A DNA stretch of 40,604 nucleotides, taken from the NCBI GenBank assembly GCA_036374795.1, contig DASUTC010000319.1, positions 1 to 40,604 of the forward strand. The letters run 5' to 3'. The translations under genes were made by a program, and so were the position numbers. The notes beneath the pieces are model-generated. The model ran no database searches, was not told where the DNA came from, and saw only the letters and a list, made by a program, of their open reading frames with translations. This stretch comes from Herpetosiphonaceae bacterium. Its GTDB lineage: Bacteria; Chloroflexota; Chloroflexia; Chloroflexales; Kallotenuaceae. The first letter of the stretch is position 1. Each line of letters begins with the position of its first letter. This document shows positions 1 through 8,035 of this stretch, in pieces.

Positions 1-1866
1 GGCAAATCCGGCGGCGTTCCAGCCCGCGCCGTCGCGCTCGGCATCGTCGCTGAAGTTAATCTCCGGCACGCGAATGTTGTCGATGACCATGCCCGGCTTC
101 GTGAAGGCATCGTCGGTGATCAGCGAGAAGCGCAGCACGACCTCTTTTCCGGCGTAGGGCGTCAGATCGATCTGCTCGTCAACCCACTCCGCGACATCGC
201 TCTCTCCGGTGGTGCCGGTGTAGCCGTTGCCCCAGTTCGCGCCCTGCGGATCTTCCGTGGTGGTGTGGCGTCCCTGGAGCGTGGTGAAGGTTTCGCCGCC
301 GTCAGCCGAGACTGAGACGAAGCCGTAATCGTAGTCCGCCTCGATGTCGAACCAGAGCCGGAACTGAAGCGTTGCGCTGGAGACGTTGCGCAGATCCAGG
401 GTGCGCGTCAGCGTGCTATGCCCGCTATCGCCCCGGTTGCTCCACCACATCGCGCTGCCTTCCGGCTGCGCTTCGACCACCCCAATTGTATCACTTCCAT
501 CGAAGCGCAAAACGCGCTCTTCGTCGGCTTCGGGGACCTCGTAGAAGTCGCTGCCGAACTGCGAGACGCTCTCGGCCTCGTCGTTGTTGGGCAGCGGCTG
601 GGGCCTGACGGTTTCGGCGAGCTGCTTGTAGGTATAGCGGCCTTTGCCGTAGCGCTGGCTGTTGACCAGATTCGCGATCGACCAATCGGCGTACAGATCG
701 CCAAAGTCCTTGATCTCAGGATTGAGCTTGCGCGCGGTTTCGGCAAACAGCTCCAGTCGCTCGCCCGCGCCATCGCGGATCAACTGTTTCAGATCGAGAT
801 CCTTGCCGTACTGCTCGTAGAAGTAGGTCAGAAAGAGATACGACGCGCCGTAGTGCGGGATCGCCTCCTGGGGATTGTCCGCCCATGCGGTGAGCTGAAG
901 GTCGGGGGCGACAAGGTAGGCCGGTGTGACATTGATCACCGACTCCTCAAAGCCGTTCAGCTCCTCGGCCAACTGCGCCAGCCCCTCGTTCATCCAGGTC
1001 GTCGGACGCTTCGACTCGTTCCACTGGATCATATGCTGAAACTCGTGCGCCAGCACATCGCCGTAGGAATCGGTGCCGGGAATGCGATCGTCGGTGTTGA
1101 TATAGAACATTTCGCGCTCGTTCGAGAAGCGATTGACGTCATTGGGCACCTCGTCGCTGCCGGAGAAGTAGCCGCCCGCGCCCTGGATGCGCGCATTCAG
1201 GATCGTCAGACGCGGATCGCCGTCCACCCCAGGCGACCACTCCGAGCCGAAGAGTTCGCGGTTGCGCGGGTAGATCTCGTCGTTGAACTGACGCGCCGAC
1301 CGTTCGAGCGCCCGCAGGTCAAGCTCGACGCCGTTCTCGACATAGACCAGCACATGATCGAGGATCAGCACCAGCGTCGCCGTGATCGTATAGTTGCGAT
1401 CGGTCGCCACGTTGGTGACGTTGAAGACCTCCTCATCGCCGACCTTGAGATTGCGCGGCTCGACACGCGCCACCCGATCTTTCGTCTTGGTCCGCCCGAA
1501 CTGAAACGCCAGCTCGATCGGATCGCGATGCGGCATCAGGTTTTCGCCGAGCGAGGCAATCGTCGCCATGCCCGGATCTGTCACCGGCTGCGTGGTTGCT
1601 GCTGGCGCTGGCGTGCTCGGATCAGAGGTGGGGGTGGATTCGGCGGGGGAGCGCGTGGGCGCGGCGGTTTGGTCTGGCTGCTCCGTCGCCGACGGCTCAG
1701 GAGCGCTGGTAGCGGCTGCCGACGGCTCGGCTGACGAGGTGGGAGCCTCGGCGACGGGCGCTGCCGGGATCGGCGTGACGCCCTGGCAACCTGCCAGCAC
1801 GAGCATCCCAACCAGCAGCAGCGTGAAGAGCGCTATAGCTGGACGCACAGTTTGCATCGATAACAT
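1..1866 (-). CDS. Secreted lipoprotein zinc metalloprotease (HEFQH), C-terminus cut by window edge
   Basis: The reading frame is open from an ATG at 1866 to the window edge (622 codons, no stop seen). The N-terminus is a lipoprotein signal: a hydrophobic stretch followed by the lipobox LAGC with Cys27, then a Pro/Ser/Thr/Ala-rich linker to about residue 95. HEFQH at residues 274-278 is a zinc-metalloprotease HExxH motif, and NEG (Glu294) is a plausible third ligand of the gluzincin type. After about residue 430 a beta-rich region (WWSNRGDSGHSTL ... VIDNIRVPE) looks like the MAM/jelly-roll domain found after M6 immune-inhibitor-A peptidases. I infer an exported, lipid-anchored endopeptidase, family M6/M30-like. 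The start at 1866 has GGAAAGAGG upstream; a second in-frame ATG at 1857 is possible. The gene has its own promoter and no visible link to the synthase operon. Confidence 0.85.
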   Translation of the reverse strand, partial: MLSMQTVRPAIALFTLLLVGMLVLAGCQGVTPIPAAPVAEAPTSSAEPSAAATSAPEPSATEQPDQTAAPTRSPAESTPTSDPSTPAPAATTQPVTDPGMATIASLGENLMPHRDPIELAFQFGRTKTKDRVARVEPRNLKVGDEEVFNVTNVATDRNYTITATLVLILDHVLVYVENGVELDLRALERSARQFNDEIYPRNRELFGSEWSPGVDGDPRLTILNARIQGAGGYFSGSDEVPNDVNRFSNEREMFYINTDDRIPGTDSYGDVLAHEFQHMIQWNESKRPTTWMNEGLAQLAEELNGFEESVINVTPAYLVAPDLQLTAWADNPQEAIPHYGASYLFLTYFYEQYGKDLDLKQLIRDGAGERLELFAETARKLNPEIKDFGDLYADWSIANLVNSQRYGKGRYTYKQLAETVRPQPLPNNDEAESVSQFGSDFYEVPEADEERVLRFDGSDTIGVVEAQPEGSAMWWSNRGDSGHSTLTRTLDLRNVSSATLQFRLWFDIEADYDYGFVSVSADGGETFTTLQGRHTTTEDPQGANWGNGYTGTTGESDVAEWVDEQIDLTPYAGKEVVLRFSLITDDAFTKPGMVIDNIRVPEINFSDDAERDGAGWNAAGFA

Positions 1867-1895
1867 TCGGCCTCTTTCCGTATCATGGGAGATGT

Positions 1896-1924
1896 ATTGT
1901 ACGAGGATGCGTAGCATGTGGCAA
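1896..1924 (-). promoter_or_regulatory. Sigma-70-like promoter of the lipoprotein protease
   Basis: On the minus strand TTGCCA (1924-1919) is followed after exactly 17 bases by TACAAT (1901-1896), about 30 bases upstream of the start at 1866. Both hexamers are close to consensus. The -35 box lies next to the repeat-rich region starting at 1935. Confidence 0.6.
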
Positions 1925-1934
1925 GCAGCGAGCT

Positions 1935-2010
1935 AGAACAAAGAACAGCGAGCAGGGAGCATCGCTGCGTATCAATAGTCGGTTGTTCTTGGTTTGCTTG
2001 TTGTTTGTTC
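1935..2010. repeat. Degenerate GTTC/GAAC short repeats between uvrC and the protease
   Basis: This gap holds AGAACAAAGAAC at 1935-1946 and a run of GTTGTTC/TTGGTTT/GTTTGTTC units at 1982-2010. They are degenerate members of the GTTCNNN heptamer family seen clearly at 17520, 20441 and 33691. No ORF or RNA gene is evident here. Confidence 0.55.
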
Positions 2011-2058
2011 GCCATACAACGACACATGTTGAAGTGAAGAAATAACGGTGGCACCCAG

Positions 2059-2073
2059 GCCCAAAGGGCACCC
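2059..2073 (-). repeat. 15-base mini-hairpin repeat, copy downstream of uvrC
   Basis: On the minus strand this reads GGGTGCCCTTTGGGC, a GCCC-TTT-GGGC stem-loop, 15 bases after the uvrC stop. It is identical over all 15 bases to 13855-13869. It might double as a transcription-stopping hairpin for uvrC, although no U-tract follows. Confidence 0.7.
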
Positions 2074-2088
2074 GCGCTGCGCTCGGTT

Positions 2089-4083
2089 CTACAGCAGTTG
2101 CTTCAGCTCCTCGGCGGCTTTGCGCGTCATGCCCGGCACAGCGGCAAGCTCGTCGACCGACGCCTGGCGGATCGCGTCCAGCGACCCGAAATGCTTGAGC
2201 AGTGCCTGCTTGCGCTTGGGGCCGATCCCCGGAATGTCGATCAGCGGCGAGACGAAGGTGTTTTTGTCGCGCAGCTTGCGGTGATAGGTGATCGCGAAGC
2301 GGTGCGCCTCCTCGTCGATCTGCTGCACCAGATACAGCGCGGGCGATGTGCGCGGCAGCTCGATGGGCCGGGGCGCGTGCGGCAGTTGCAGATCGAAGCG
2401 GTCGCGGTTGGGGCCTTTGGTCGCGCCGACCAGCGGAACGTGGCCGAAGCCAAGCTCGTCGAGCACCGCTTTCACGGCGTTGACCTGCGCCTTGCCGCCG
2501 TCGATGATCAGCAGATCGGGCATTTCCGCCCAGCGCTCGTCGATCTCCTGGCCGTCGGCGCTGGTCGGGCCGCGATCGGACGGATCGGGAGCGTCCGCGA
2601 GGTCGGGCGGCGGCTGATCGGGATCGGTCGCGCTATTGATCTCCACCAGCTCGCCCTGCGCCTGCTGCGCGCGCCGAAAGCGTCGACGCAGCACCTCTTG
2701 CAGCGACGCCACATCGTTGGCGCCCGCGATGGTCTTAATCTTGAAGCGGCGGTACTCGCTTTTTCTGGCCTCGCCGTTCTCGAAGACCACCATCGAGCCG
2801 ACGGAGTTGGTGCCCTGGGTATTGGAAATATCGTAGCACTCGATGCGCCGGGGCAGCCCCGCGAGATCGAGCACATCGCGCAGCTCCGTCAGCGCGCCGA
2901 TCGTCCGCTGGGAAGAGTTGAGCCACTTCAGCCGAACCTCTTCGAGCTTCTGGGCGGCGTTCTTGGCGGCGAGATCGAGAAGCTGGCGTTTCTCGCCCCG
3001 GCGCGGCACGCTCAGCGAGACGCGATGGCCGCCCTTGTGCTCCAGCCAGCGCTCGATGATCTCGGCCTCTTCGGGATGCTCGGCCAGCAGAATATCGGAC
3101 GGAATCGACGCCGCCGAGTCGTAGAACTGGGTCAGAAATTGCGTGAGCAGCTCTTGATTGTCGGTATCCTCTGCTCCTTCAAGCGTGAACGGCTCCGCGC
3201 CGATCAGCTTTCCGCCGCGCACAAAAAAGACCTGCACGACCGCCGAGCCGTTCTCACGGGCGAACGCGATCACATCCTGGTCGGTCGCCGCAGTTTTCAA
3301 GACCTTCTGGCGCTCCAGCACTTTTTCCAGCGCCTCGATCTGATCGCGGACATACGCGGCGCGCTCAAACTCCAGCGCCTCGGCGGCGGCAACCATCTTG
3401 CGCCGCAGGTCGCGCACGATCTGCTCGGACTTGCCCTCCAGGAACAGACACACATCGCCGATCGCCTTGCGATACTCCTCATTCGAGGTCAGACCGGGCA
3501 CGCACGGCCCCAGGCAGCGCCGAATGTCGTAGTACATGCAGGGCTTGCCCAGCTTGCGGTGCCGATCGAACTTCACGTCCGAACAGTCGTAGGGCGGGCG
3601 AAAGCTAAAGAGCTTATTCAGCAGCTTGAGCGTGGCGCGCACCGAGCCTGCCGAGGCGAAGGGGCCGAAATAGCGCGCGCCGTCGTCCACAACCTTGCGC
3701 GTGGTGAAGATGCGCGGCCAGCTTTCTTGCAGCGTGATCTTAATGTAGGGATAGCTTTTATCGTCCTTGAGCAGCACGTTGTACTTGGGCCGGTGCTGCT
3801 TGATCAGGTTCATCTCCAGCACCAGCGCCTCAAGCTCGCTCGATGTCAGGATATAGTCGAAATCGGCGATCTGCGAGACAAGCCGCCGCGTCTTGCCGCT
3901 CAGGCCGCGCGGCGCGCCAAAATAGGAGCGCATCCGGTCGCGCAGCACCTTCGATTTGCCGACGTACAAGATCTTGCCGCCGGTGTCTTTCCAGAGATAC
4001 ACGCCCGGCGAGAGCGGCACGTTCTTCAGGCGCTCTTCAAAGGCGGACGGATCTTCGATCGCTGTGTAGGTTAGATCTGGCAT
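2089..4083 (-). CDS. uvrC: UvrABC excision nuclease subunit C
   Basis: A 664-residue protein carrying the full UvrC architecture. It makes the dual incisions of nucleotide excision repair in the cytoplasm, working with UvrA/UvrB. The GIY-YIG nuclease is at about residues 20-105 (GVYLWKD...ILYVGKSK). Four Cys in C-x(n)-C-x7-C-x3-C spacing near 165-195 (ending CMYYDIRRCLGPC) match the known UvrC Fe-S cluster ligands. The UVR motif is near 220-258, the RNase H-like 5' nuclease holds YDISNTQG near 418 and IDGGKAQ near 522, and a (HhH)2 pair ends the protein. About 45 extra Pro/Asp-rich residues (near 478-520) sit between the RRRF segment and PDLLIIDGG, where many UvrCs have a short linker. Start ATG at 4083 has only a weak AGG upstream. 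It is monocistronic, with its own promoter. Confidence 0.97.
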   Translation of the reverse strand: MPDLTYTAIEDPSAFEERLKNVPLSPGVYLWKDTGGKILYVGKSKVLRDRMRSYFGAPRGLSGKTRRLVSQIADFDYILTSSELEALVLEMNLIKQHRPKYNVLLKDDKSYPYIKITLQESWPRIFTTRKVVDDGARYFGPFASAGSVRATLKLLNKLFSFRPPYDCSDVKFDRHRKLGKPCMYYDIRRCLGPCVPGLTSNEEYRKAIGDVCLFLEGKSEQIVRDLRRKMVAAAEALEFERAAYVRDQIEALEKVLERQKVLKTAATDQDVIAFARENGSAVVQVFFVRGGKLIGAEPFTLEGAEDTDNQELLTQFLTQFYDSAASIPSDILLAEHPEEAEIIERWLEHKGGHRVSLSVPRRGEKRQLLDLAAKNAAQKLEEVRLKWLNSSQRTIGALTELRDVLDLAGLPRRIECYDISNTQGTNSVGSMVVFENGEARKSEYRRFKIKTIAGANDVASLQEVLRRRFRRAQQAQGELVEINSATDPDQPPPDLADAPDPSDRGPTSADGQEIDERWAEMPDLLIIDGGKAQVNAVKAVLDELGFGHVPLVGATKGPNRDRFDLQLPHAPRPIELPRTSPALYLVQQIDEEAHRFAITYHRKLRDKNTFVSPLIDIPGIGPKRKQALLKHFGSLDAIRQASVDELAAVPGMTRKAAEELKQLL

Positions 4084-4166
4084 GCTACCTGTTCACTCAT
4101 TTGCAAGGGCGCGCACTCACGCGCAAAGGCCATCGTCGCGCGTCCTGTGAGGTCATGGCTCGTTTT

Positions 4167-4195
4167 ATTGTACCCCTGCCCCGGTGCATCATCAA
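4167..4195 (-). promoter_or_regulatory. Sigma-70-like promoter of uvrC
   Basis: On the minus strand TTGATG (4195-4190), a 17-base spacer and TACAAT (4172-4167) lie about 85 bases upstream of the uvrC ATG. Spacing and the -10 box are near consensus. No operator-like palindrome overlaps it. Confidence 0.6.
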
Positions 4196-4409
4196 GCAAT
4201 GTGCGCGGACGCGCCACGTGCCGCTCCAGCCGATGATGCATGATGCTCGCCACGGCTGCTGAATGCTGTATCTCGGAGCGCGGGATCTGGCGCTGCATGC
4301 GCGGGACGCTCGCAGGTTCGATCTTGAAGGTGGCGAGCGTCGTACGTGCGGCTAGGGTCTTTGGATGGCGTGGGCCGAACCGCTGTCCTTAAAACAGATC
4401 GCTTTTTGT

Positions 4410-4422
4410 ATCGGAAACCGAT
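4410..4422. repeat. Short perfect inverted repeat ATCGG-AAA-CCGAT
   Basis: A 5-bp perfect stem with a 3-base centre, about 235 bases upstream of the receiver start. It could be an operator half-site pair or chance; the size does not allow a firm call. Confidence 0.3.
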
Positions 4423-4464
4423 CCCACAGACGAGGGCGGCCATGATGTACTAGGACTACGTTGG

Positions 4465-4486
4465 GATTTCCCTACGCAAGGAAATC
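4465..4486. repeat. Inverted repeat GATTTCC-N8-GGAAATC upstream of the receiver gene
   Basis: Perfect 7-bp arms around CTACGCAA, about 170 bases upstream of the receiver start. AT-rich arms in GC-rich surroundings suggest a protein-binding site. A LuxR/NarL-type regulator site is one possibility, inferred only from the neighbouring gene. Confidence 0.4.
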
Positions 4487-4656
4487 ATCCAGGCCCTTTG
4501 GAAAGAATGCAAGGCTCTCGCGAGGCATCCCGAATGACTGTTACACCAAATCGACCACGCGCCGAACCAGTAGGTCACGAGATCGGTTCGAGCGAGCATC
4601 GACGCTTCTCAGCAGGCTGCCGCTCCACCGCGTCCGACTGTCGTGTGAGGGATGAG

Positions 4657-5052
4657 ATGATCCGTATCGTGCTTGTCGACGATCAACCGGCTTTCCGGCG
4701 AATCACCCACCGCCTGCTCTCGATGCACTCAGAGATAGTGGTGGTCGGCGAGGCAGGGGATGGCATGGAGGCGCTCGACGTGGTAGCGCAGGTCCGTCCC
4801 GATGTCGTGCTGATGGATCTGTACATGCCCATTCTTGATGGCGTTGCGGCTACGAGGCAGATACGGGCGGCCTATCCCGATGTTCAGATTATCCTGTTTA
4901 CCTCGGTTGATCAGGACGGCTATGTGCTGGAAGGCGTGCGCGCTGGGGCCTCAGGCTATCTGCTGAAGACTGCGCGCACGGAGATGCTCGTGGCAGCGAT
5001 TCAGGCAGCGATCGACGGGCGATCAGATGCTCGCGGTCGCCAGCCAGGATGA
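4657..5052 (+). CDS. Stand-alone response-regulator receiver (NarL/LuxR type, output domain missing)
   Basis: 131 residues forming one complete CheY-like receiver: acidic pair D8/D9, phospho-acceptor D54 in LMDLYMP, T82 in LFTS and K104 in YLLK. The sequence style, including AIDGRS at the end, is that of NarL/FixJ regulators, in which an HTH_LuxR domain normally follows. Here the frame stops about 10 residues later and no HTH can be found in any frame to 5423. The start at 4657 is chosen because the receiver fold begins at MIRIVLVDD and TGAGGGATGAG precedes it; an ATG at 4498 in the same frame only adds low-complexity sequence. It may be a single-domain regulator or the remnant of a truncated NarL-type one. 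No histidine kinase is adjacent. Confidence 0.8.
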   Translation: MIRIVLVDDQPAFRRITHRLLSMHSEIVVVGEAGDGMEALDVVAQVRPDVVLMDLYMPILDGVAATRQIRAAYPDVQIILFTSVDQDGYVLEGVRAGASGYLLKTARTEMLVAAIQAAIDGRSDARGRQPG

Positions 5053-5084
5053 GGACCTCCAACGGTAGTCCTGGCGAGCCTGGG

Positions 5085-5150
5085 GTGGCGCAGCCGGATC
5101 GTTTCTGCCGAACCAGGATGTTGGCAGCTCGTGCGGTGCGGCTGCGCCAC
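5085..5150. repeat. 12-bp perfect inverted repeat, arms 42 bases apart
   Basis: GTGGCGCAGCCG at 5085-5096 and its exact complement CGGCTGCGCCAC at 5139-5150, 33 bases after the receiver stop. It could form a hairpin acting as a terminator (no U-tract), or mark the scar of the event that removed the receiver's output domain. Confidence 0.5.
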
Positions 5151-5269
5151 GCTGGCATCATGCTCGCTCAGGCTATGGCTCGTTGGAGCGAGCGCCAGGG
5201 TTTAAGAGGCTCGGACACGCTCAGAGCGGAGCGAATCTCCGCGGGAGATCGAAACACAGCACCCTGCGA

Positions 5270-5298
5270 TTGACGTACGTCTGACGCACGCTTATAAT
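5270..5298 (+). promoter_or_regulatory. Near-consensus sigma-70 promoter for the LanB-like gene
   Basis: TTGACG (5270-5275), a 17-base spacer and a perfect TATAAT (5293-5298). This is the best promoter in the window. It points at the LanB-like ORF starting at 5424, predicting transcription from about 5305. Confidence 0.75.
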
Positions 5299-5423
5299 AC
5301 CGCCGTTACTCCACAGCCAGGCCAATGATCTGTACCATCGATTGCTCGGCTGTCCAACGTGCTGAACATCCCAAGTAGCCATCGTCGTTTGCCAAACGTT
5401 ATCCGCAAGGTTGCTATTTCCAG

Positions 5424-7994
5424 ATGATCCCACGACCCGAAGAGCAGACCAACGACAAGCATGCCCCGACCCTAGAGCCAGAGCGCCTACCGCCGCACCT
5501 CGCCCGGCTGCCCGGAGAGCAGTGGGCCGTCTGGCGTTGGGCAGGACTACGCGGCGCTGGATTTCCGGCAAACAGCGTGCTTAAGCTCGCCGACGCCGCT
5601 TGCGCGCGCACAGCCGATGAGACGATTGATGCCGAGGCGGAGGCAGAGCAGGCATTAGCGCTGGCATTGGGCGCGGTCAACGCGGCGCTGGATGATCTGC
5701 GTGCTTCCCAGGGCTGGGACGATCCGGATCGACGAGCGCCGCTCCTCAAGCTCCTGCGCGGCCTCAAGAAGGGCGACCTTCCGCAGCAAACACCGGTCCC
5801 GCCCGCCGTGGCCGAGGCGTTGGCTGCGCTCCAGGCTGCGCGCGCACGGGCGGAGACGGCTCGCGCAGCGTTTGCGCTGGCGTTTGAAACAGCCATCCAG
5901 TCGATCTCTCAGGCGATCAGCGACATTGCTGGCGACGACCGCTTTCGTGAGGCGCTGGTGTGGCAAAATCGGCGGGCCTTGCATACCGGTATCGCGTCGC
6001 TTCAGACCGCTTCTCAGAGAGCGGGGCGCGGCTCCCAGCGTCGTCAGCACGAAGAGATGGTAGCGAACTACCTTCAGCGGTATTGTGTCAAGAATGACAC
6101 CATCGGGTTTTTTGGACCCGTGGGCTGGGCGCGATTCACGCCGTGCGACGAGGCGATCAGGGTGCGGCCCGGCCCGTCGCTCCTGCGTGTGCGAAACGTC
6201 TACTTTGAGCAGTGGGCCGTCGACGGAGTGGCAGCCGCGCTGGCGAAAACCAGCGTGTTACGCCCGTGGTTCGCTCCCCGGCGGCTGCCGTTCTTCGACC
6301 TGTGCGGAACGACGCTGTACTGGCCCGCCAAGCGACCGCTCCGTGTGTCGGCGGCCCAGGCGGCGGTGCTGGCGGCTTGCACCGGCGCGCGAACCGCGCA
6401 AACGATCGCGGCTGAGCTGGGCGGCGAGGCGGAGGTGTATAAGCTGCTCGATCAGTTGCGCAACCTGGGCGTGATCACCTGGACGCTTGAGGTTCCGTTC
6501 GCGGGGCATCCTGAGCGAGCGCTGCGGCGGCTGCTTGAGCGGATCGACGAGCCTCGTCTGCGCAGGTCCGCGCTTGCTCCGCTCGATGAGCTTGAGCAGC
6601 TACGGGACGAGGTTGTGCGGGCAACCGGCAGCGCTGAAGATCTGGATCAGGCATTGGACGCGCTGGAGCGGGCTTTTACGCGCCTGACCGATGCGCAGGC
6701 AACGCGCAAGGCAGGTGCCACGTATGCCGGACGAACGCTGGTCTATGAGGATTGCCAGCGTGATATTGAGATCGAGCTGGGGCCGTCGCTGTTGGATGAG
6801 CTAGGTCCTGCGCTCTCGCTGCTGCTGGCGAGCGCCCGCTGGTACACGTACCAGACTGGGGCGCTCTACCGCGTGGCGCTCGACGAGATCTATAACGACC
6901 TTGCGCGCCAGACAGGCTCGCCAGAAGTTGAGATGGTCGCCTTCTGGCAGCAGGCCCAGAGCCGCCTGCACAACGAGCAGCCACATCTTGCTCTGGCCGT
7001 CATGCGTATGTTTCAGGAGCGCTGGGCGGATGTGCTGGCGATCCCTGAAGGCCAGCGCCAGGTGGCCTATACCAGCGACGAGCTAGGGCCACGTGTCGCG
7101 CAGGCATTTGCAGCGCCCGCTCCCGGCTGGCAGAGCGCCCGCTATCATAGCCCGGATGTGATGATCGCGTCCTCCAGCCCGGAGGCAATTCGCCAGGGGG
7201 ATTACCAGCTCGTGATGGGCGAGCTGCACCTTGCGGCGAACACGCTGCGCGGATCGCTGTTCGTCAATCAGCACCCGGCGCCGGGCGAGCTGCTGGCCGC
7301 GCTTGAGTGCGATCTTCCCGATCCGCAGGTGGTGCCGATCGCGCCGCGCAACTGGCCGGAAATCACCTCGCGTACACGGTCGGAGTTTATCACCGACCGC
7401 GATTTCCGGCTGGCGTTCACCTTCGATGCAGCCGGACACAACCATCCCCGCCTGCTGACGATCGGCGGGCTGATCGTGGTGAAGCACGGAACCCGGCTCG
7501 TGGTTCGCACCCGCGACGGTCGTCACCAGTTCGATATCGTCGAGTTCTTCTCTGAGATCATGATGATGGATATTGTGGACGGCTTCAAGATCTTTGGTGC
7601 GCACAGCCACACGCCCCGCGTAACGATCGATCGCCTGGTGGTGAGCCGCGAGACGTGGCGCGTGGCTCCCAGGGCGCTGCCGTTTGCCAACGATAAAAGC
7701 GAGGCCGGTCGCTTCCTTGGAGCTCGGCGCTGGGCGCGAGAAAATGGCCTGCCGCGCCAGGTGTTTGTGAAGTCGCCGATCGAGCGCAAGCCGTTTTATG
7801 TTGATTTCGACAGCCCGATCCTGGTCAATATTCTGGCGAAAACCGCGCGCCGGATGGCCGAGCAGGACGCGGCGGAGTCGCTCCTGACGATCACCGAGAT
7901 GTGTCCCGCGCTCGATCAGACCTGGCTGCCCGATGCGGATGGTCAGGCTTATACGAGCGAGCTGCGGATCGTTGCGGTCGATCAGCGCTGCTAG
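5424..7994 (+). CDS. LanB-like, tRNA-dependent glutamylation/aminoacylation-type protein (no elimination domain)
   Basis: 856 residues with the lantibiotic dehydratase N-terminal fold. Features include WAVWRWAGLRGAGFP near residue 35, NDTIGFFGPVGW near 223 (a hallmark of the family), and GLPRQVFVK followed by KPFYVDFDSP near 775-800. It ends soon after, at ELRIVAVDQRC. Full-length LanB (about 1000 residues) uses glutamyl-tRNA to activate Ser/Thr and a C-terminal SpaB_C domain to eliminate glutamate. SpaB_C is absent here and no separate SpaB_C gene, cyclase or precursor peptide is in view. Stand-alone proteins of this kind are either split-LanB partners or PEARLs, which add an amino acid from aminoacyl-tRNA to a peptide C-terminus. 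Its position tail-to-tail with a TE-less NRPS-PKS operon suggests, but does not prove, a role in tailoring or releasing that product. The ribosome-binding site is weak (GCAAGG). Confidence 0.85.
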   Translation: MIPRPEEQTNDKHAPTLEPERLPPHLARLPGEQWAVWRWAGLRGAGFPANSVLKLADAACARTADETIDAEAEAEQALALALGAVNAALDDLRASQGWDDPDRRAPLLKLLRGLKKGDLPQQTPVPPAVAEALAALQAARARAETARAAFALAFETAIQSISQAISDIAGDDRFREALVWQNRRALHTGIASLQTASQRAGRGSQRRQHEEMVANYLQRYCVKNDTIGFFGPVGWARFTPCDEAIRVRPGPSLLRVRNVYFEQWAVDGVAAALAKTSVLRPWFAPRRLPFFDLCGTTLYWPAKRPLRVSAAQAAVLAACTGARTAQTIAAELGGEAEVYKLLDQLRNLGVITWTLEVPFAGHPERALRRLLERIDEPRLRRSALAPLDELEQLRDEVVRATGSAEDLDQALDALERAFTRLTDAQATRKAGATYAGRTLVYEDCQRDIEIELGPSLLDELGPALSLLLASARWYTYQTGALYRVALDEIYNDLARQTGSPEVEMVAFWQQAQSRLHNEQPHLALAVMRMFQERWADVLAIPEGQRQVAYTSDELGPRVAQAFAAPAPGWQSARYHSPDVMIASSSPEAIRQGDYQLVMGELHLAANTLRGSLFVNQHPAPGELLAALECDLPDPQVVPIAPRNWPEITSRTRSEFITDRDFRLAFTFDAAGHNHPRLLTIGGLIVVKHGTRLVVRTRDGRHQFDIVEFFSEIMMMDIVDGFKIFGAHSHTPRVTIDRLVVSRETWRVAPRALPFANDKSEAGRFLGARRWARENGLPRQVFVKSPIERKPFYVDFDSPILVNILAKTARRMAEQDAAESLLTITEMCPALDQTWLPDADGQAYTSELRIVAVDQRC

Positions 7995-8035
7995 CGCAGC
8001 TCCAATCCTGAAGCCGCGCTGGTAGCCTCCGACAA

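Larger units (their letters stand above)
4084..4656. other. Divergent intergenic region between uvrC and the receiver gene
   Basis: This 573-base stretch separates uvrC from the plus-strand receiver. It holds the uvrC promoter and two inverted repeats (4410-4422 and 4465-4486). Reading frames here show no recognisable domain, and the frame upstream of 4657 is only the open extension of the receiver ORF. I see no RNA gene. Confidence 0.5.
5053..5423. other. Intergenic region before the LanB-like gene
   Basis: 371 bases with no supported gene. It contains a 12-bp inverted repeat (5085-5150) and the promoter at 5270-5298, leaving a leader of about 118 bases before the ATG at 5424. No precursor-peptide-like small ORF (leader plus Cys/Ser/Thr core) is visible, which matters for interpreting the LanB-like gene. 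Confidence 0.5.

Noticed and set aside
418-1734. 438-residue plus-strand ORF opposite the protease
   Set aside because: It is a GC-rich antisense shadow. The minus strand carries a lipobox, HEFQH and a recognisable domain order, while this frame has no motif.
2098-4074. 658-residue plus-strand ORF opposite uvrC
   Set aside because: Exact antisense of a clear uvrC; arginine/alanine-rich with no domain.
4498-4656. N-terminal extension of the receiver
   Set aside because: 53 residues of no recognisable fold. ATG 4657 has a good RBS and starts exactly at the receiver beta-1 strand.
5049-5273. Small ORF as RiPP precursor for the LanB-like protein
   Set aside because: It overlaps the receiver end, has no leader/core organisation or RBS, and starts upstream of the promoter at 5270.
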